This document shows, piece after piece, positions 38,014-51,500 of a stretch of DNA of 64,000 nucleotides. The DNA is from Osmia lignaria lignaria. Taxonomy: Eukaryota; Arthropoda; Insecta; Hymenoptera; Megachilidae. The stretch is from contig NW_027478162.1 in assembly GCF_051020975.1 (NCBI RefSeq), positions 3,470,501 through 3,534,500 on the forward strand, given 5' to 3'. Numbering within the stretch: position 1 is the first letter of the stretch; each line of letters opens with the position of its first letter. The notes beneath the pieces are model-generated. The model was not told the DNA's origin and searched no databases. It worked only from the letters and a program-made list of their open reading frames with translations. The translations under genes were made by a program, and so were the position numbers.

Positions 38014-41000
38014 CTGGAAGTGGCATTTGCAGCTCGCAATAGTGCAGAGTTATCTCAAAGAAAGGGGCCACGGTGTTTCTGTATCTCTATTATGTTGGTG
38101 CGGCTTCGGAACTTTTAAATATCTTGATATATCTCGAGAACTACGCATCTGATCAAAAAATATCATAGAACATAAAAAGTAGGAAACTTAATTCTCTACA
38201 AAAAAGGTCTCTTAACATTTTGCCATAGCTCGCTTGGTTTCCGAGATATTTGCAGATTTATCTCAAGGGAAGGGGCCTGACGGACATATTTCGAGATATT
38301 TCTTCTTCTTGTTGTTCTTCTTCTGCACAGCTAAGCTGGAAGTGGCATTTGCAGCTCGCAATAGTGCAGAGTTATCTCAAAGAAAGGGGCCACGGTGTTT
38401 CTGTATCTCTATTATGTTGGTGCGGCTTCGGAACTTTTAAATATCTTGATATATCTCGAGAACTACGCATCTGATCAAAAAATATCATGGAACATAAAAA
38501 GTAGGAAACTTAATTCCCTACAAAAAAGGTCTCTTAACATTTTGCCATAGCTCGCTTCGTTTCCGAGATATTTGCAGGTTTATCTCAAGGGAAGGGGCCT
38601 AACGGACATATTTCGAGATATTTCTTCTTCTTGTTGTTCTTCTTCTGCACAGCTAAGCTGGAAGTGGCATTTGCGGCTCGCACTAGTGCAGAGTTATCTC
38701 AAAGAAAGGGGCCACGGTGTTTCTGTATCTCTATTATGTTGGTGCGGCTTCGGAACTTTTAAATATCTTGATATATCTCGAGAACTACGCATCTGATCAA
38801 AAAATATCATAGAACATAAAAAGTAGGAAACTTAATTCTCTACAAAAAAGGTCTCTTAACATTTTGCCATAGCTCGCTTCGTTTCCGAGATATTTGCAGG
38901 TTTATCTCAAGGGAAGGGGCCTAACGGACATATTTCGAGATATTTCTTCTTCTTGTTGTTCTTCTTCTGCACAGCTAAACTGGAAGTGGCATTTCCAGCT
39001 CGCAATCATGCAGAGTTATCTCAAAGAGAGGGGCCACGGTGTTTCTGTATCTCTATTATGTTGGTGCGGCTTCGGAACTTTTAAATATCTTGATATATCT
39101 CGAGAACTACGCCTCTGATCGAAAAATATCATACAACATAAAAAGTAGGAAACTTAATTCTCTACAAAAAAGGTCTCTTAACATTTTGCCATAGCTCGCT
39201 TCGTTTCCGAGATATTTGCAGATGTATCTCAAGGGAAGGGGCCTGACGGACATATTTCGAGATATTTCTTCTTCTTGTTGTTCCTCTTCTGCACAGCTAA
39301 GCTGGAAGTGGCATTTGCAGCGCGCAATAGTGCAGAGTTATCTCAAAGAAACGGGCCACGGTGTTTCTGTATCTCTATTATGTTGGTGCGGCTTCGGAAC
39401 TTTTAAATATCTTGATATATCTCGAGAACTACGCATCTGATCAAAAAATATCATAGAACATAAAAAGTAGGAAACTTAATTCTCTATAAAAAAGGTCTCT
39501 TAACATTTTCCCATAACTGGCATCGTTTCCGAGATATTTGCAGATTTATCTCAAGGGAAGGGGCCTGACGGACATATTTCGAGATATTTCTTCTTCTTGT
39601 TGTTCTTCTTCTGCACAGCTAAGCTGGAAGTGGCATTTGCAGCTCGCAATAGTGCAGAGTTATCGCAAAGAAAGGGGCCACGGTGTTTCTGTATCTCTAT
39701 TATGTTGGTGCGGCTTCGGAACTTTTAAATATCTTGATATATCTCGAGAACTACGCATCTGATCAAAAAATATCATAGAACATAAAAAGTAGGAAACCTA
39801 ATTTTCTACAAAAAAGGTCTTTTAACGTTTTGCAATAGCTCGCTTCGTTTCGGAGATATTTGCAGATTTATCCCAAGGGAAGGGTCCTGACGGACATATT
39901 TCGAGATATTTCATCTTCTTGTTGTTCTTCTTCTGCACAGCTAAGCTGGAAGTGGCATTTGCAGCTCGCAATAGTGCAGAGTTATCTCAAAGAAAGGGGC
40001 CACGGTGTTTCTGTATCTCTATTATGTTGGTGCGGCTTCGGAACGTTTAAATATCTTGATATATCTCGAGAACTACGCATCTGATCAAAAAATATCATAG
40101 AACATAAAAAGTAGGATACCTAATTTTCTACAAAAAAGGTCTCTTAACATTTTGCCGTAGCTCGCTTCGTTTCCGAGATATTTGCAGATTTATCTCAAGG
40201 GAAGGGGCCTGACGGACATATTTCGAAATATTTCTTATTCTTGTTGTTCTTCTTCTGCACAGCTAAGCTGGAAGTGGCATTTGCAGCTCGCAATAGTGCA
40301 GAGTTATCTCAAAGAAAGGGGCCACGGTGTTTCTGTATCTCTATTATGTTGGTGCGGCTTCGGAACTTTTAAATATCTCGATATATCTCGAAAACTACGC
40401 TTCTGGTCAAAAAATATCATAGAACATAAATTGTAGGAAACATAATTCTCTACAAAAAAGTTCTCTTAACATTTTGCCATAGCTCGCTTCGTTTCCGAGA
40501 TATTTGCAGATATATCTCAAGGGAAGGGGCCTGACGGACATATTTCGAGATATTTCTTCTTCTTGTTGTTCTTCTTCTGCACAGCTAACCTGGAAGTGGC
40601 ATTTGCAGCTCGCAATAGTGCAGAGTTATCTCAAAGAAAGGGGCCACGGTGTTTCTGTATCTCTATTATGTTGGTGCGGCTTCGGAACTTTTAAATATCT
40701 TGATATATCTCGAGAACTACGCATCTGATCAAAAAATATCATAGAACATAAAAAGTAGGAAACTTAATTCTCTACAAAAAAGGTCTCTTAACATTTTGCC
40801 ATAGCTCGCTTGGTTTCCGAGATATTTGCAGATTTATCTCAAGGGAAGGGGCCTGACGGACATATTTCGAGATATTTCTTCTTCTTGTTGTTCTTCTTCT
40901 GCACAGCTAAGCTGGAAGTGGCATTTGCAGCTCGCACTAGTGCACAGTTATCTCAAAGAAAGGGGCCACGGTGTTTCTGTATCTCTATTATGTTGGTGCG

Positions 41001-44000
41001 GCTTCGGAACTTTTAAATATCTCGATATATCTCGAAAACTACGCATCTGATCAAAAAATATCATAGAACATAAAAAGTAGGAAACTTAATTCTCTACAAA
41101 AAAGGTCTCTTAACATTTTGCCATAGCTCGCTTCGTTTCCGAGATATTTGCAGGTTTATCTCAAGGGAAGGGGCCTAACGGACATATTTCGAGATATTTC
41201 TTCTTCTTGTTGTTCTTCTTCTGCACAGCTAAGCTGGAAGTGGCATTTGCGGCTCGCACTAGTGCAGAGTTATCTCAAAGAAAGGGGCCACGGTGTTTCT
41301 GTATCTCTATTATGTTGGTGCGGCTTCGGAACTTTTAAATATCTTGATATATCTCGAGAACTACGCATCTGATCAAAAAATATCATAGAACGTAAAAAGT
41401 AGGAAACTTAATTCTCTACAAAAAAGGTCTCTTAACATTTTGCCATAGCTCGCTTCGTTTCCGAGATATTTGCAGATTTATCTCAAGGGAAGGGGCCTGA
41501 CGGACATATTTCGAGATATTTCTTCTTCTTGTTGTTCTTCTTCTGCACAGCTAAGCTGGAAGTGGCATTTGCGGCTCGCACTAGTACACAGTTATCTCAA
41601 AGAAAGGGGCCACGGTGTTTCTGTATCTCTATTATGTTGGTGCGGCCTCGGAACTTTTAAATATCTCGATATATCTCGAAAACTACGCTTCTGATCAAAA
41701 AATATCATAGAACATAAATTGTAGGAAACATAATTCTCTACAAAAAACGTCTCTCAACATTTTGCCATAGCTCGCTTCGTTTCCGAGATATTTGCAGATA
41801 TATCCCAAGGGAAGGGGCCTGACGGACATATTTCGAGATATTTCTTCTTCTTGTTGTTCTTCTTCTGCACAGCTAAGCTGGATCTGGCATTTGCAGGTCG
41901 CAATAGTGCAGAGTTATCTCAAAGAAAGGGGCCACGGTGTTTCTGTATCTCTATTATGTTGGTGCGGCTTCGGAACTTTTAAATATCTTGATATATCTCG
42001 AGAACTACGCATCTGATCAAAAAATATCATAGAACATAAAAAGTAGGAAACTTAATTCTCTACAAAAACGTTCTCTTAACATTTTGCCATAGCTCGCTTC
42101 GTTTCCGAGATATTTGCAGATTTATCTCAAGGGACGGGGCCTGACGGACATATTTCGAGATATTTCTTCTTCTTGTTGTTCTTCTTCTGCACAGCTAAGC
42201 TGGAAGTGGCATTTGCGGCTCGCACTAGTGCAGAGTTATCTCAAAGAAAGGGGCCACGGTGTTTCTGTATCTCTATTATATTGGTGCGGCTTCGGAACTT
42301 TTAAATATCTTGATATATCTCGAGAACTACGCCTCTGATCGAAAAATATCATAGAACATAAAAAGTAGGAAACTTAATTCTCTACAAAAAAGGTCTCTTA
42401 ACATTTTGCCATAGCTCGCTTCGTTTCCGAGATATTTGCAGATTTATCTCAAGGGAAGGGGCCTGACGGACATATTTCGAGATATTTCTTCTTCATGTCG
42501 TTCTTCTTCTGCACAGCTAAGCTGGAAGTGGCATTTGCAGCGCGCAATAGTGCAGAGTTATCTCAAAGAAAGGGGCCACGGTGTTTCTGTATCTCTGTTA
42601 TGTTGGTGCGGCTTCGGAACTTTTAAATATCTTGATATATCTCGAGAACTACGCATCTGATCAAAAAATATCATAGAAGATAAAAAGTAGGAAACTTAAT
42701 TCTCTACAAAAAAGGTCTCTTAATATTTTGCCATAGCTCGCTTCGTTTCCGAGATATTTGCAGATTTATCTCAAGGGAAGTGGCCTGACGGACATATTTC
42801 GAGATATTTCTTCTTCTTGTTGTTCTTCTTCTGCACAGCTAAGCTGGAAGTGGCATTTGCGGCCCGCACTAGTGCAGAGTTATCTCAAAGAAAGGGGCCA
42901 CGGTGTTTCTGTATCTCTATTATGTTGGTGCGGCTTCGGAACTTTTAAATATCTCGATATATCTCGAAAACTACGCTTCTGATCAAAAAATATCATAGAA
43001 CATAAATTGTAGGAAACATAATTCTCTACAAAAAAGGTCTCTTAACATTTTGCCATAGGTCACTTCGTTTCCGAGATATTTGCAGATATATCTCAAGGGA
43101 AGGGGCCTGACGGACATATTTCGAGATATTTCTTCTTCTTGTTGGTCTTCTTCTGCACAGCTAAGCTGGAAGTGGCATTTACAGCTCGCAATAGTGCAGA
43201 GTTATATCAAAGAAAGGGGCCACGGTGTTTCTGTATCTCTATTATGTTGGTGCGGCTTCGGAACTTTTAAATATCTTGATATATCTCGAGAACTACGCAT
43301 CTGATCAAAAAATATCATAGAACATCAAAAGTAGGAAACTTAATTCTCTACAAAAAAGGTCTCTTAACATTTTGCCATTGCTCTCTTCGTTTCCGAGATA
43401 TTTGCAGATTTATCTCAAGGGAAGGGGCCTGACGGACATATTTCGAGATATTTCTTCTTCTTGTTATTCTTCTTCTGCACAGCTAAGCTGGAAGTGGCAT
43501 TTGCAGCTCGCAATAGTGCAGAGTTATCTCAAAGAAAGGGGCCACGGTGTTTCTGTATCTCTATTATGTTGGTGCGGCTTCGGAACTTTTAAATATCCTG
43601 ATATATCTCGAGAACTACGCATCTGATCAAAAAATATCATAGAAGATAAAAAGTAGGAAACTTAATTCTCTACAAAAAAGGTCTCTTAACATTTTGCCAT
43701 ACCTCGCTTCGTTTCCGAGATATTTGCAGATTTATCTCAAGGGAGGGGGCCTGACGGACATATTTCGAGATATTTCTTCTTCTTGTTGTTCTTCTTCTGC
43801 ACAGCTAAGCTGGAAGTGGCATTTGCGGCTCGCACTAGTGCAGAGTTATCTCAAAGAAAGGGGCCACGGTGTTTCTGTATCTCTATTATGTTGGTGCGGC
43901 TTCGGAACTTTTAAATATCTCGATATATCTCGAAAACTACGCTTCTGATCAAAAAATATCATAGAACATAAATCGTAGGAAACATAATTCTCTACAAAAA

Positions 44001-45114
44001 ACGTCTCTTAACATTTTGCCATAGCTCGCTTCGTTTCCGAGATATTTGCAGATTCAGCTCAGAGGAACTGGCCTGACGGACATATTTCGAGATATTTCTT
44101 CTTCTTGTTGTTCTTCCTCTGCACAGCTAAGCTGGAAGTGGCATTTGCAGCTCGCAATAGTGCAGAGTTATCTCAAAGAAAGGGGCCACGGTGTTTCTGT
44201 ATCTCTATTATGTCGGTGCGGCTTCGGAACTTTTAAATATCTCGATATATCTCGAAAACTACGCTTCTGATCAAAAAATATCATAGAACATAAATTGTAG
44301 GAAACATAATTCTCTACAAAAAAGGTCTCTTAACATTTTGCCATAGCTCGCTTCGTTTCCGAGATATTTGCAGATTTATCTCAAGGGAAGGGGCCTGACG
44401 GACATATTTCGAGATATTTCTTCTTCTTGTTGTTCTTCTTCTGCACAGCTAAGCTGGAAGTGGCATTTGCGGCTCGCACTAGTGCAGAGTTCTCTCAAAG
44501 AAAGGGGCCACGGTGTTTCTGTATCTCTATTATGTTGCTGCGGCTTCGGAACTTTTAAATATCTCGATATATCTCGAAAACTACGCTTCTGATCAAAAAA
44601 TATCATAGAACATAAATCGTAGGAAACATAATTCTCTATAAAAAACGTCTCTTAACATTTTGCCATAGCTCGCTTCGTTTCCGAGATATTTGCAGATTCA
44701 GCTCAGAGGAACTGGCCTGACGGACATATTTCGAGATATTTCTTCTTCTTGTTGTTCTTCCTCTGCACAGCTAAGCTGGAAGTGGCATTTGCAGCTCGCA
44801 ATAGTGCAGAGTTATCTCAAAGAAAGGGGCCACGGTGTTTCTGTATCTCTATTATGTCGGTGCGGCTTCGGAACTTTTAAATATCTCGATATATCTCGAA
44901 AACTACGCTTCTGATCAAAAAATATCATAGAACATAAATTGTAGGAAACATAATTCTCTACAAAAAAGGTCTCTTAACATTTTGCCATAGCTCGCTTCGT
45001 TTCCGAGATATTTGCAGATTTATCTCAAGGGAAGGGGCCTGACGGACATATTTCGAGATATTTCTTCTTCTTGTTGTTCTTCTTCTGCACAGCTAAGCTG
45101 GAAGTGGCATTTGC
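38014..45114 (+). repeat. 22-monomer (7,084-bp) tandem duplication, copy 2
   Basis: Counterpart of 30930-38030. The match ends at 45114, since 38031 is A and 45115 is G (TTTGCAGCTC against TTTGCGGCTC). The matched length is therefore about 7,101 bp with a 7,084-bp period, so copies 1 and 2 abut with about 17 bp of overlap, as expected from one unequal exchange between related monomers. An assembly duplication is the alternative explanation. Confidence 0.93.
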
Positions 45115-45977
45115 GGCTCGCACTAGTGCAGAGTTCTCTCAAAGAAAGGGGCCACGGTGTTTCTGTATCTCTATTATGTTGCTGCGGCTTCGGAACTTTT
45201 AAATATCTCGATATATCTCGAAAACTACGCTTCTGATCAAAAAATATCATAGAACATAAATTGTAGGAAACATAATTCTCTACAAAAAAGGTCTCTTAAC
45301 ATTTTGCCATAGCTCGCTTCGTTTCCGAGATATTTGCAGATATATCCCAAGGGAAGGGGCCTGACGGACATATTTCGAGATATTTCTTCTTCTTGTTGTT
45401 CTTCTTCTGCACAGCTAAGCTGGAAGTGGCATTTGCAGGTCGCAATAGTGCAGAGTTATCTCAAAGAAAGGGGCCACGGTGTTTCTGTATCTCTATTATG
45501 TTGGTGCGGCTTCGGAACTTTTAAATATCTTGATATATCTCGAGAACTACGCATCTGATCAAAAAATATCATAGAACATAAAAAGTAGGAAACTTAATTC
45601 TCTACAAAAACGTTCTCTTAACATTTTGCCATAGCTCGCTTCGTTTCCGAGATATTTGCAGATTTATCTCAAGGGACGGGGCCTGACGGACATATTTCGA
45701 GATATTTCTTCTTCTTGTTGTTCTTCTTCTGCACAGCTAAGCTGGAAGTGGCATTTGCGGCTCGCACTAGTGCAGAGTTATCTCAAAGAAAGGGGCCATG
45801 GTGTTTCTGTATCTCTATTATATTGGTGCGGCTTCGGAACTTTTAAATATCTTGATATATCTCGAGAACTACGCATCTGATCAAAAAATATCATAGAACA
45901 TAAATAGTAGGAAACTTAATTCTCTACAAAAAAGGTCTCTCAACATTTTGCCATAGCTCTCTTCGTTTCCGAGATAT
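43402..45977 (+). repeat. Eight-monomer (2,576-bp) HOR, copy 1
   Basis: The monomers in order are TGTTATTC; CATACCTCG with GGGAGGGGG; two Q-head/b dimers; TATATCCCAAGGG with GCAGGTCGC; and GGGACGGGG with TATTATATTGG. All recur at 45978-48553. This copy overlaps the end of the 7,084-bp duplication, so the two events are nested. Confidence 0.9.
44046..45333 (+). repeat. Two-monomer (644-bp) HOR, two copies
   Basis: The dimer of a Q-head copy (TGTCGGTGCGG) and a b copy (GTTGCTGCGG) occurs twice in a row (44046/44368 and 44690/45012). The joining linkers vary: AAATCGTAGG after the first b copy and AAATTGTAGG after the second. Confidence 0.9.
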
Positions 45978-48553
45978 TTGCAGATTTATCTCAAGGGAAG
46001 GGGCCTGACGGACATATTTCGAGATATTTCTTCTTCTTGTTATTCTTCTTCTGCACAGCTAAGCTGGAAGTGGCATTTGCAGCTCGCAATAGTGCAGAGT
46101 TATCTCAAAGAAAGGGGCCACGCTGTTTCTGTATCTCTATTATGTTGGTGCGGCTTCGGAACTTTTAAATATCTTGATATATCTCGAGAACTACGCATCT
46201 GATCAAAAAATATCATAGAAGATAAAAAGTAGGAAACTTAATTCTCTACAAAAAAGGTCTCTTAACATTTTGCCATACCTCGCTTCGTTTCCGAGATATT
46301 TGCAGATTTATCTCAAGGGAGGGGGCCTGACGGACATATTTCGAGATATTTCTTCTTCTTGTTGTTCTTCTTCTGCACAGCTAAGCTGGAAGTGGCATTT
46401 GCGGCTCGCACTAGTGCAGAGTTATCTCAAAGAAAGGGGCCACGGTGTTTCTGTATCTCTATTATGTTGGTGCGGCTTCGGAACTTTTAAATATCTCGAT
46501 ATATCTCGAAAACTACGCTTCTGATCAAAAAATATCATAGAACATAAATCGTAGGAAACATAATTCTCTACAAAAAACGTCTCTTAACATTTTGCCATAG
46601 CTCGCTTCGTTTCCGAGATATTTGCAGATTCAGCTCAGAGGAACTGGCCTGACGGACATATTTCGAGATATTTCTTCTTCTTGTTGTTCTTCCTCTGCAC
46701 AGCTAAGCTGGAAGTGGCATTTGCAGCTCGCAATAGTGCAGAGTTATCTCAAAGAAAGGGGCCACGGTGTTTCTGTATCTCTATTATGTCGGTGCGGCTT
46801 CGGAACTTTTAAATATCTCGATATATCTCGAAAACTACGCTTCTGATCAAAAAATATCATAGAACATAAATTGTAGGAAACATAATTCTCTACAAAAAAG
46901 GTCTCTTAACATTTTGCCATAGCTCGCTTCGTTTCCGAGATATTTGCAGATTTATCTCAAGGGAAGGGGCCTGACGGACATATTTCGAGATATTTCTTCT
47001 TCTTGTTGTTCTTCTTCTGCACAGCTAAGCTGGAAGTGGCATTTGCGGCTCGCACTAGTGCAGAGTTCTCTCAAAGAAAGGGGCCACGGTGTTTCTGTAT
47101 CTCTATTATGTTGCTGCGGCTTCGGAACTTTTAAATATCTCGATATATCTCGAAAACTACGCTTCTGATCAAAAAATATCATAGAACATAAATCGTAGGA
47201 AACATAATTCTCTACAAAAAACGTCTCTTAACATTTTGCCATAGCTCGCTTCGTTTCCGAGATATTTGCAGATTCAGCTCAGAGGAACTGGCCTGACGGA
47301 CATATTTCGAGATATTTCTTCTTCTTGTTGTTCTTCCTCTGCACAGCTAAGCTGGAAGTGGCATTTGCAGCTCGCAATAGTGCAGAGTTATCTCAAAGAA
47401 AGGGGCCACGGTGTTTCTGTATCTCTATTATGTCGGTGCGGCTTCGGAACTTTTAAATATCTCGATATATCTCGAAAACTACGCTTCTGATCAAAAAATA
47501 TCATAGAACATAAATTGTAGGAAACATAATTCTCTACAAAAAAGGTCTCTTAACATTTTGCCATAGCTCGCTTCGTTTCCGAGATATTTGCAGATTTATC
47601 TCAAGGGAAGGGGCCTGACGGACATATTTCGAGATATTTCTTCTTCTTGTTGTTCTTCTTCTGCACAGCTAAGCTGGAAGTGGCATTTGCGGCTCGCACT
47701 AGTGCAGAGTTCTCTCAAAGAAAGGGGCCACGGTGTTTCTGTATCTCTATTATGTTGCTGCGGCTTCGGAACTTTTAAATATCTCGATATATCTCGAAAA
47801 CTACGCTTCTGATCAAAAAATATCATAGAACATAAATTGTAGGAAACATAATTCTCTACAAAAAAGGTCTCTTAACATTTTGCCATAGCTCGCTTCGTTT
47901 CCGAGATATTTGCAGATATATCCCAAGGGAAGGGGCCTGACGGACATATTTCGAGATATTTCTTCTTCTTGTTGTTCTTCTTCTGCACAGCTAAGCTGGA
48001 AGTGGCATTTGCAGGTCGCAATAGTGCAGAGTTATCTCAAAGAAAGGGGCCACGGTGTTTCTGTATCTCTATTATGTTGGTGCGGCTTCGGAACTTTTAA
48101 ATATCTTGATATATCTCGAGAACTACGCATCTGATCAAAAAATATCATAGAACATAAAAAGTAGGAAACTTAATTCTCTACAAAAACGTTCTCTTAACAT
48201 TTTGCCATAGCTCGCTTCGTTTCCGAGATATTTGCAGATTTATCTCAAGGGACGGGGCCTGACGGACATATTTCGAGATATTTCTTCTTCTTGTTGTTCT
48301 TCTTCTGCACAGCTAAGCTGGAAGTGGCATTTGCGGCTCGCACTAGTGCAGAGTTATCTCAAAGAAAGGGGCCACGGTGTTTCTGTATCTCTATTATATT
48401 GGTGCGGCTTCGGAACTTTTAAATATCTTGATATATCTCGAGAACTACGCATCTGATCAAAAAATATCATAGAACATAAATAGTAGGAAACTTAATTCTC
48501 TACAAAAAAGGTCTCTCAACATTTTGCCATAGCTCTCTTCGTTTCCGAGATAT
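45978..48553 (+). repeat. Eight-monomer (2,576-bp) HOR, copy 2
   Basis: Near-identical to copy 1 apart from its first monomer, which has CCACGCTGTTTC and CTTGATAT where copy 1 has CCACGGTG and CCTGATAT. In the other seven monomers I saw only two differences: CTACAAAAAACG/CTATAAAAAACG, and CCACGG near 48374 against CCATGG near 45798. The next monomer (48554), also with CCACGCTGTTTC, begins a third, diverging round. Confidence 0.9.
46622..47909 (+). repeat. Two-monomer (644-bp) HOR, two copies in the second 8-mer
   Basis: Repeat of 44046-45333 shifted by 2,576 bp. One difference is CTCTACAAAAAACG near 47211 against CTCTATAAAAAACG near 44635. Confidence 0.9.
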
Positions 48554-51500
48554 TTGCAGATTTATCTCAAGGGAAGGGGCCTGACGGACATATTTCGAGA
48601 TATTTCTTATTCTTGTTGTTCTTCTTCTGCACAGCTAAGCTGGAAGTGGCATTTGCAGCTCGCAATAGTGCAGAATTATCTCAAAGAAAGGGGCCACGCT
48701 GTTTCTGTATCTCTATTATGTTGGTGCGGCTTCGGAACTTTTACATATCTTGATATATCTCGAGAACTACGCATCTGATCAAAAAATATCATAGAACATA
48801 AAAAGTAGGAAACTTAATTCTCTACAAAAACGGTCTCTTAACATTTTGCCATAGCTCGCTTCGTTTCCGAGATATTTGCAGATTTATCTCAAGGGAAGGG
48901 GCCTGACGGACATACTTCGAGATATTTCTTCTTCTTGTTGTTCTTCTTCTGCACAGCTAAGCTGGAAGTGGCATTTGCGGCTCGCACTAGTGCAGAGTTC
49001 TCTCAAAGAAACGGGCCACGGTGTTTCTGTATCTCTATTATGTTGCTGCGGCTTCGGAACTTTTAAATATCTCGATATATCTCGAAAACTACGCTTCTGA
49101 TCAAAAAATATCATAGAACATAAATTGTAGGAAACATAATTCTCTACAAAAAAGGTCTCTTAACATTTTGCCATAGCTCGCTTCGTTTCCGAGATATTTG
49201 CAGATTTATCTCAAGGGAAGGGGCCTGACGGACATATTTCGAGATATTTCTTCTTCTTGTTGTTCTTCTTCTGCACAGCTAAGCTGGAAGTGGCATTTGC
49301 GGCTCGCACTAGTGCAGAGTTATCTCAAAGAAAGGGGCCACGGTGTTTCTGTATCTCTATTATGTTGCTGCGGCTTCGGAACTTTTAAATATCTCGATAT
49401 ATCTCGAAAACTACGCTTCTGATCAAAAAATATCATAGAACATAAATTGTAGGAAACATAATTCTCTACAAAAAAGGTCTCTCAACATTTTGCCATAGCT
49501 CACTTCGTTTCCGAGATATTTGCAGATATATCTCAAGGGAAGGGGCCTAACGGACATATTTCGAGATATTTCTTCTTCTTGTTGTTCTTCTTCTGCACAG
49601 CTAAACTGGAAGTGGCATTTCCAGCTCGCAATAGTGCAGAGTTATCTCAAAGAGAGGGGCCACGGTGTTTCTGTATCTCCATTATGTTGGTGCGGCTTCG
49701 GAACTTTTAAATATCTTGATATATCTCGAGAACTACGCATCTGATCAAAAAATATCATAGAAGATAAAAAGTAGGAAACCTAATTCTCTACAAAAAAGGT
49801 CTCTTAACATTTTGCCATAGCTCGCTTCGTTTCCGAGATATTTGCAGATTTATCTCAAGGGAAGGGGCCTGACGGACATATTTCGAGATATTTCCTCTTC
49901 TTGTTGTTCTTCTTCTGCACAGCTAAGCTGGAAGTGGCATTTGCGGCTCGCACTAGTGCAGAGTTATCTCAAAGAAAGGGGCCACGGTGTTTCTGTATCT
50001 CTATTATGTTGGTGCGGCTTCGGAACTTTTAAATATCTCGATATATCTCGAAAACTACGCTTCTGATCAAAAAATATCATAGAACATAAAAAGTAGGAAA
50101 CTTAATTCTCTACAAAAAAGGTCTCTCAACATTTTGCCATTGCTCGCTTCGTTTCCGAGATATTTGCAGATTTATCTCAAGGGAAGGGGCCTAACGGACA
50201 TATTTCGAGATATTTCTTCTTCTTGTTGTTCTTCTTCTGCACAGCTAAGCTGGAAGTGGCATTTCAGCTCGCAATAGTGCAGAGTTATCTCAAAGAGAGG
50301 GGCCACGGTGTTTCTGTATCTCTATTATGTTGGTGCGGCTTCGGAACTTTTAAATATCTCGATATATCTCGAAAACTACGCTTCTGATCAAAAAATATCA
50401 TAGAACGTAAATTGTAGGAAACATAATTCTCTACAAAAAACGTCTCTTAACATTTTGCCATAGCTCGCTTCGTTTCCGAGATATTTGCAGATTCAGCTCA
50501 AAGGAACTGGCCTGACGGACATATTTCGAGATATTTCTTCTTCTTGTTGTTCTTCTTCTGCACAGCTAAGCTGGAAGTGGCATTTACAGCTCGCAATAGT
50601 GCAGAGTTATCTCAAAGAGAGGGGCCACGGTGTTTCTGTATCTCTATTATGTTGGTGCGGCTTCGGAACTTTTAAATATCTTGATATATCTCGAGAACTA
50701 CGCATCTGATCAAAAAATATCATAGAAGATAAAAAGTAGGAAACTTAATTCTCTACAAAAAAGGTCTCTTAACATTTTGCCATAGCTCGCTTCGTTTCCG
50801 AGATATTTGCAGATTTATCTCAAGGGAAGTGGCCTGACGGACATATTTCGAGATACTTCTTCTTCTTGCTGTTCTTCTTCTGCACAGCTAAGCTGGAAGT
50901 GGCATTTGCGGCTCGCACTAGTGCAGAGTTATCTCAAAGAAAGGGGCCACGGTGTTTCTGTATCTCTATTATGTTGGTGCGGCTTCGGAACTTTTAAATA
51001 TCTCGATATATCTCGAAAACTACGCTTCTGATCAAAAAATATCATAGAACATAAATTGTAGGAAACATAATTCTCTACAAAAAAGGTCTCTTAACATTTT
51101 GCCATAGGTCACTTCGTTTCCGAGATATTTGCAGATATATCTCAAGGGAAGGGGCCTGACGGACATATTTCGAGATATTTCTTCTTCTTGTTGTTCTTCT
51201 TCTGCACAGCTAAGCTGGAAGTGGCATTTGCGGCTCGCACTAGTGCAGAGTTATCTCAAAGAAAGGGGCCACGGTGTTTCTGTATCTCTATTATGTTGCT
51301 GCGGCTTCGGAACTTTTAAATATCTCGATATATCTCGAAAACTACGCTTCTGATCAAAAAATATCATAGAACATAAATTGTAGGAAACATAATTCTCTCC
51401 AAAAAAGGTCTCTCAACATTTTGCCATAGCTCACTTCGTTTCCGAGATATTTGCAGATATATCTCAAGGGAAGGGGCCTAACCGACATATTTCGAGATAT

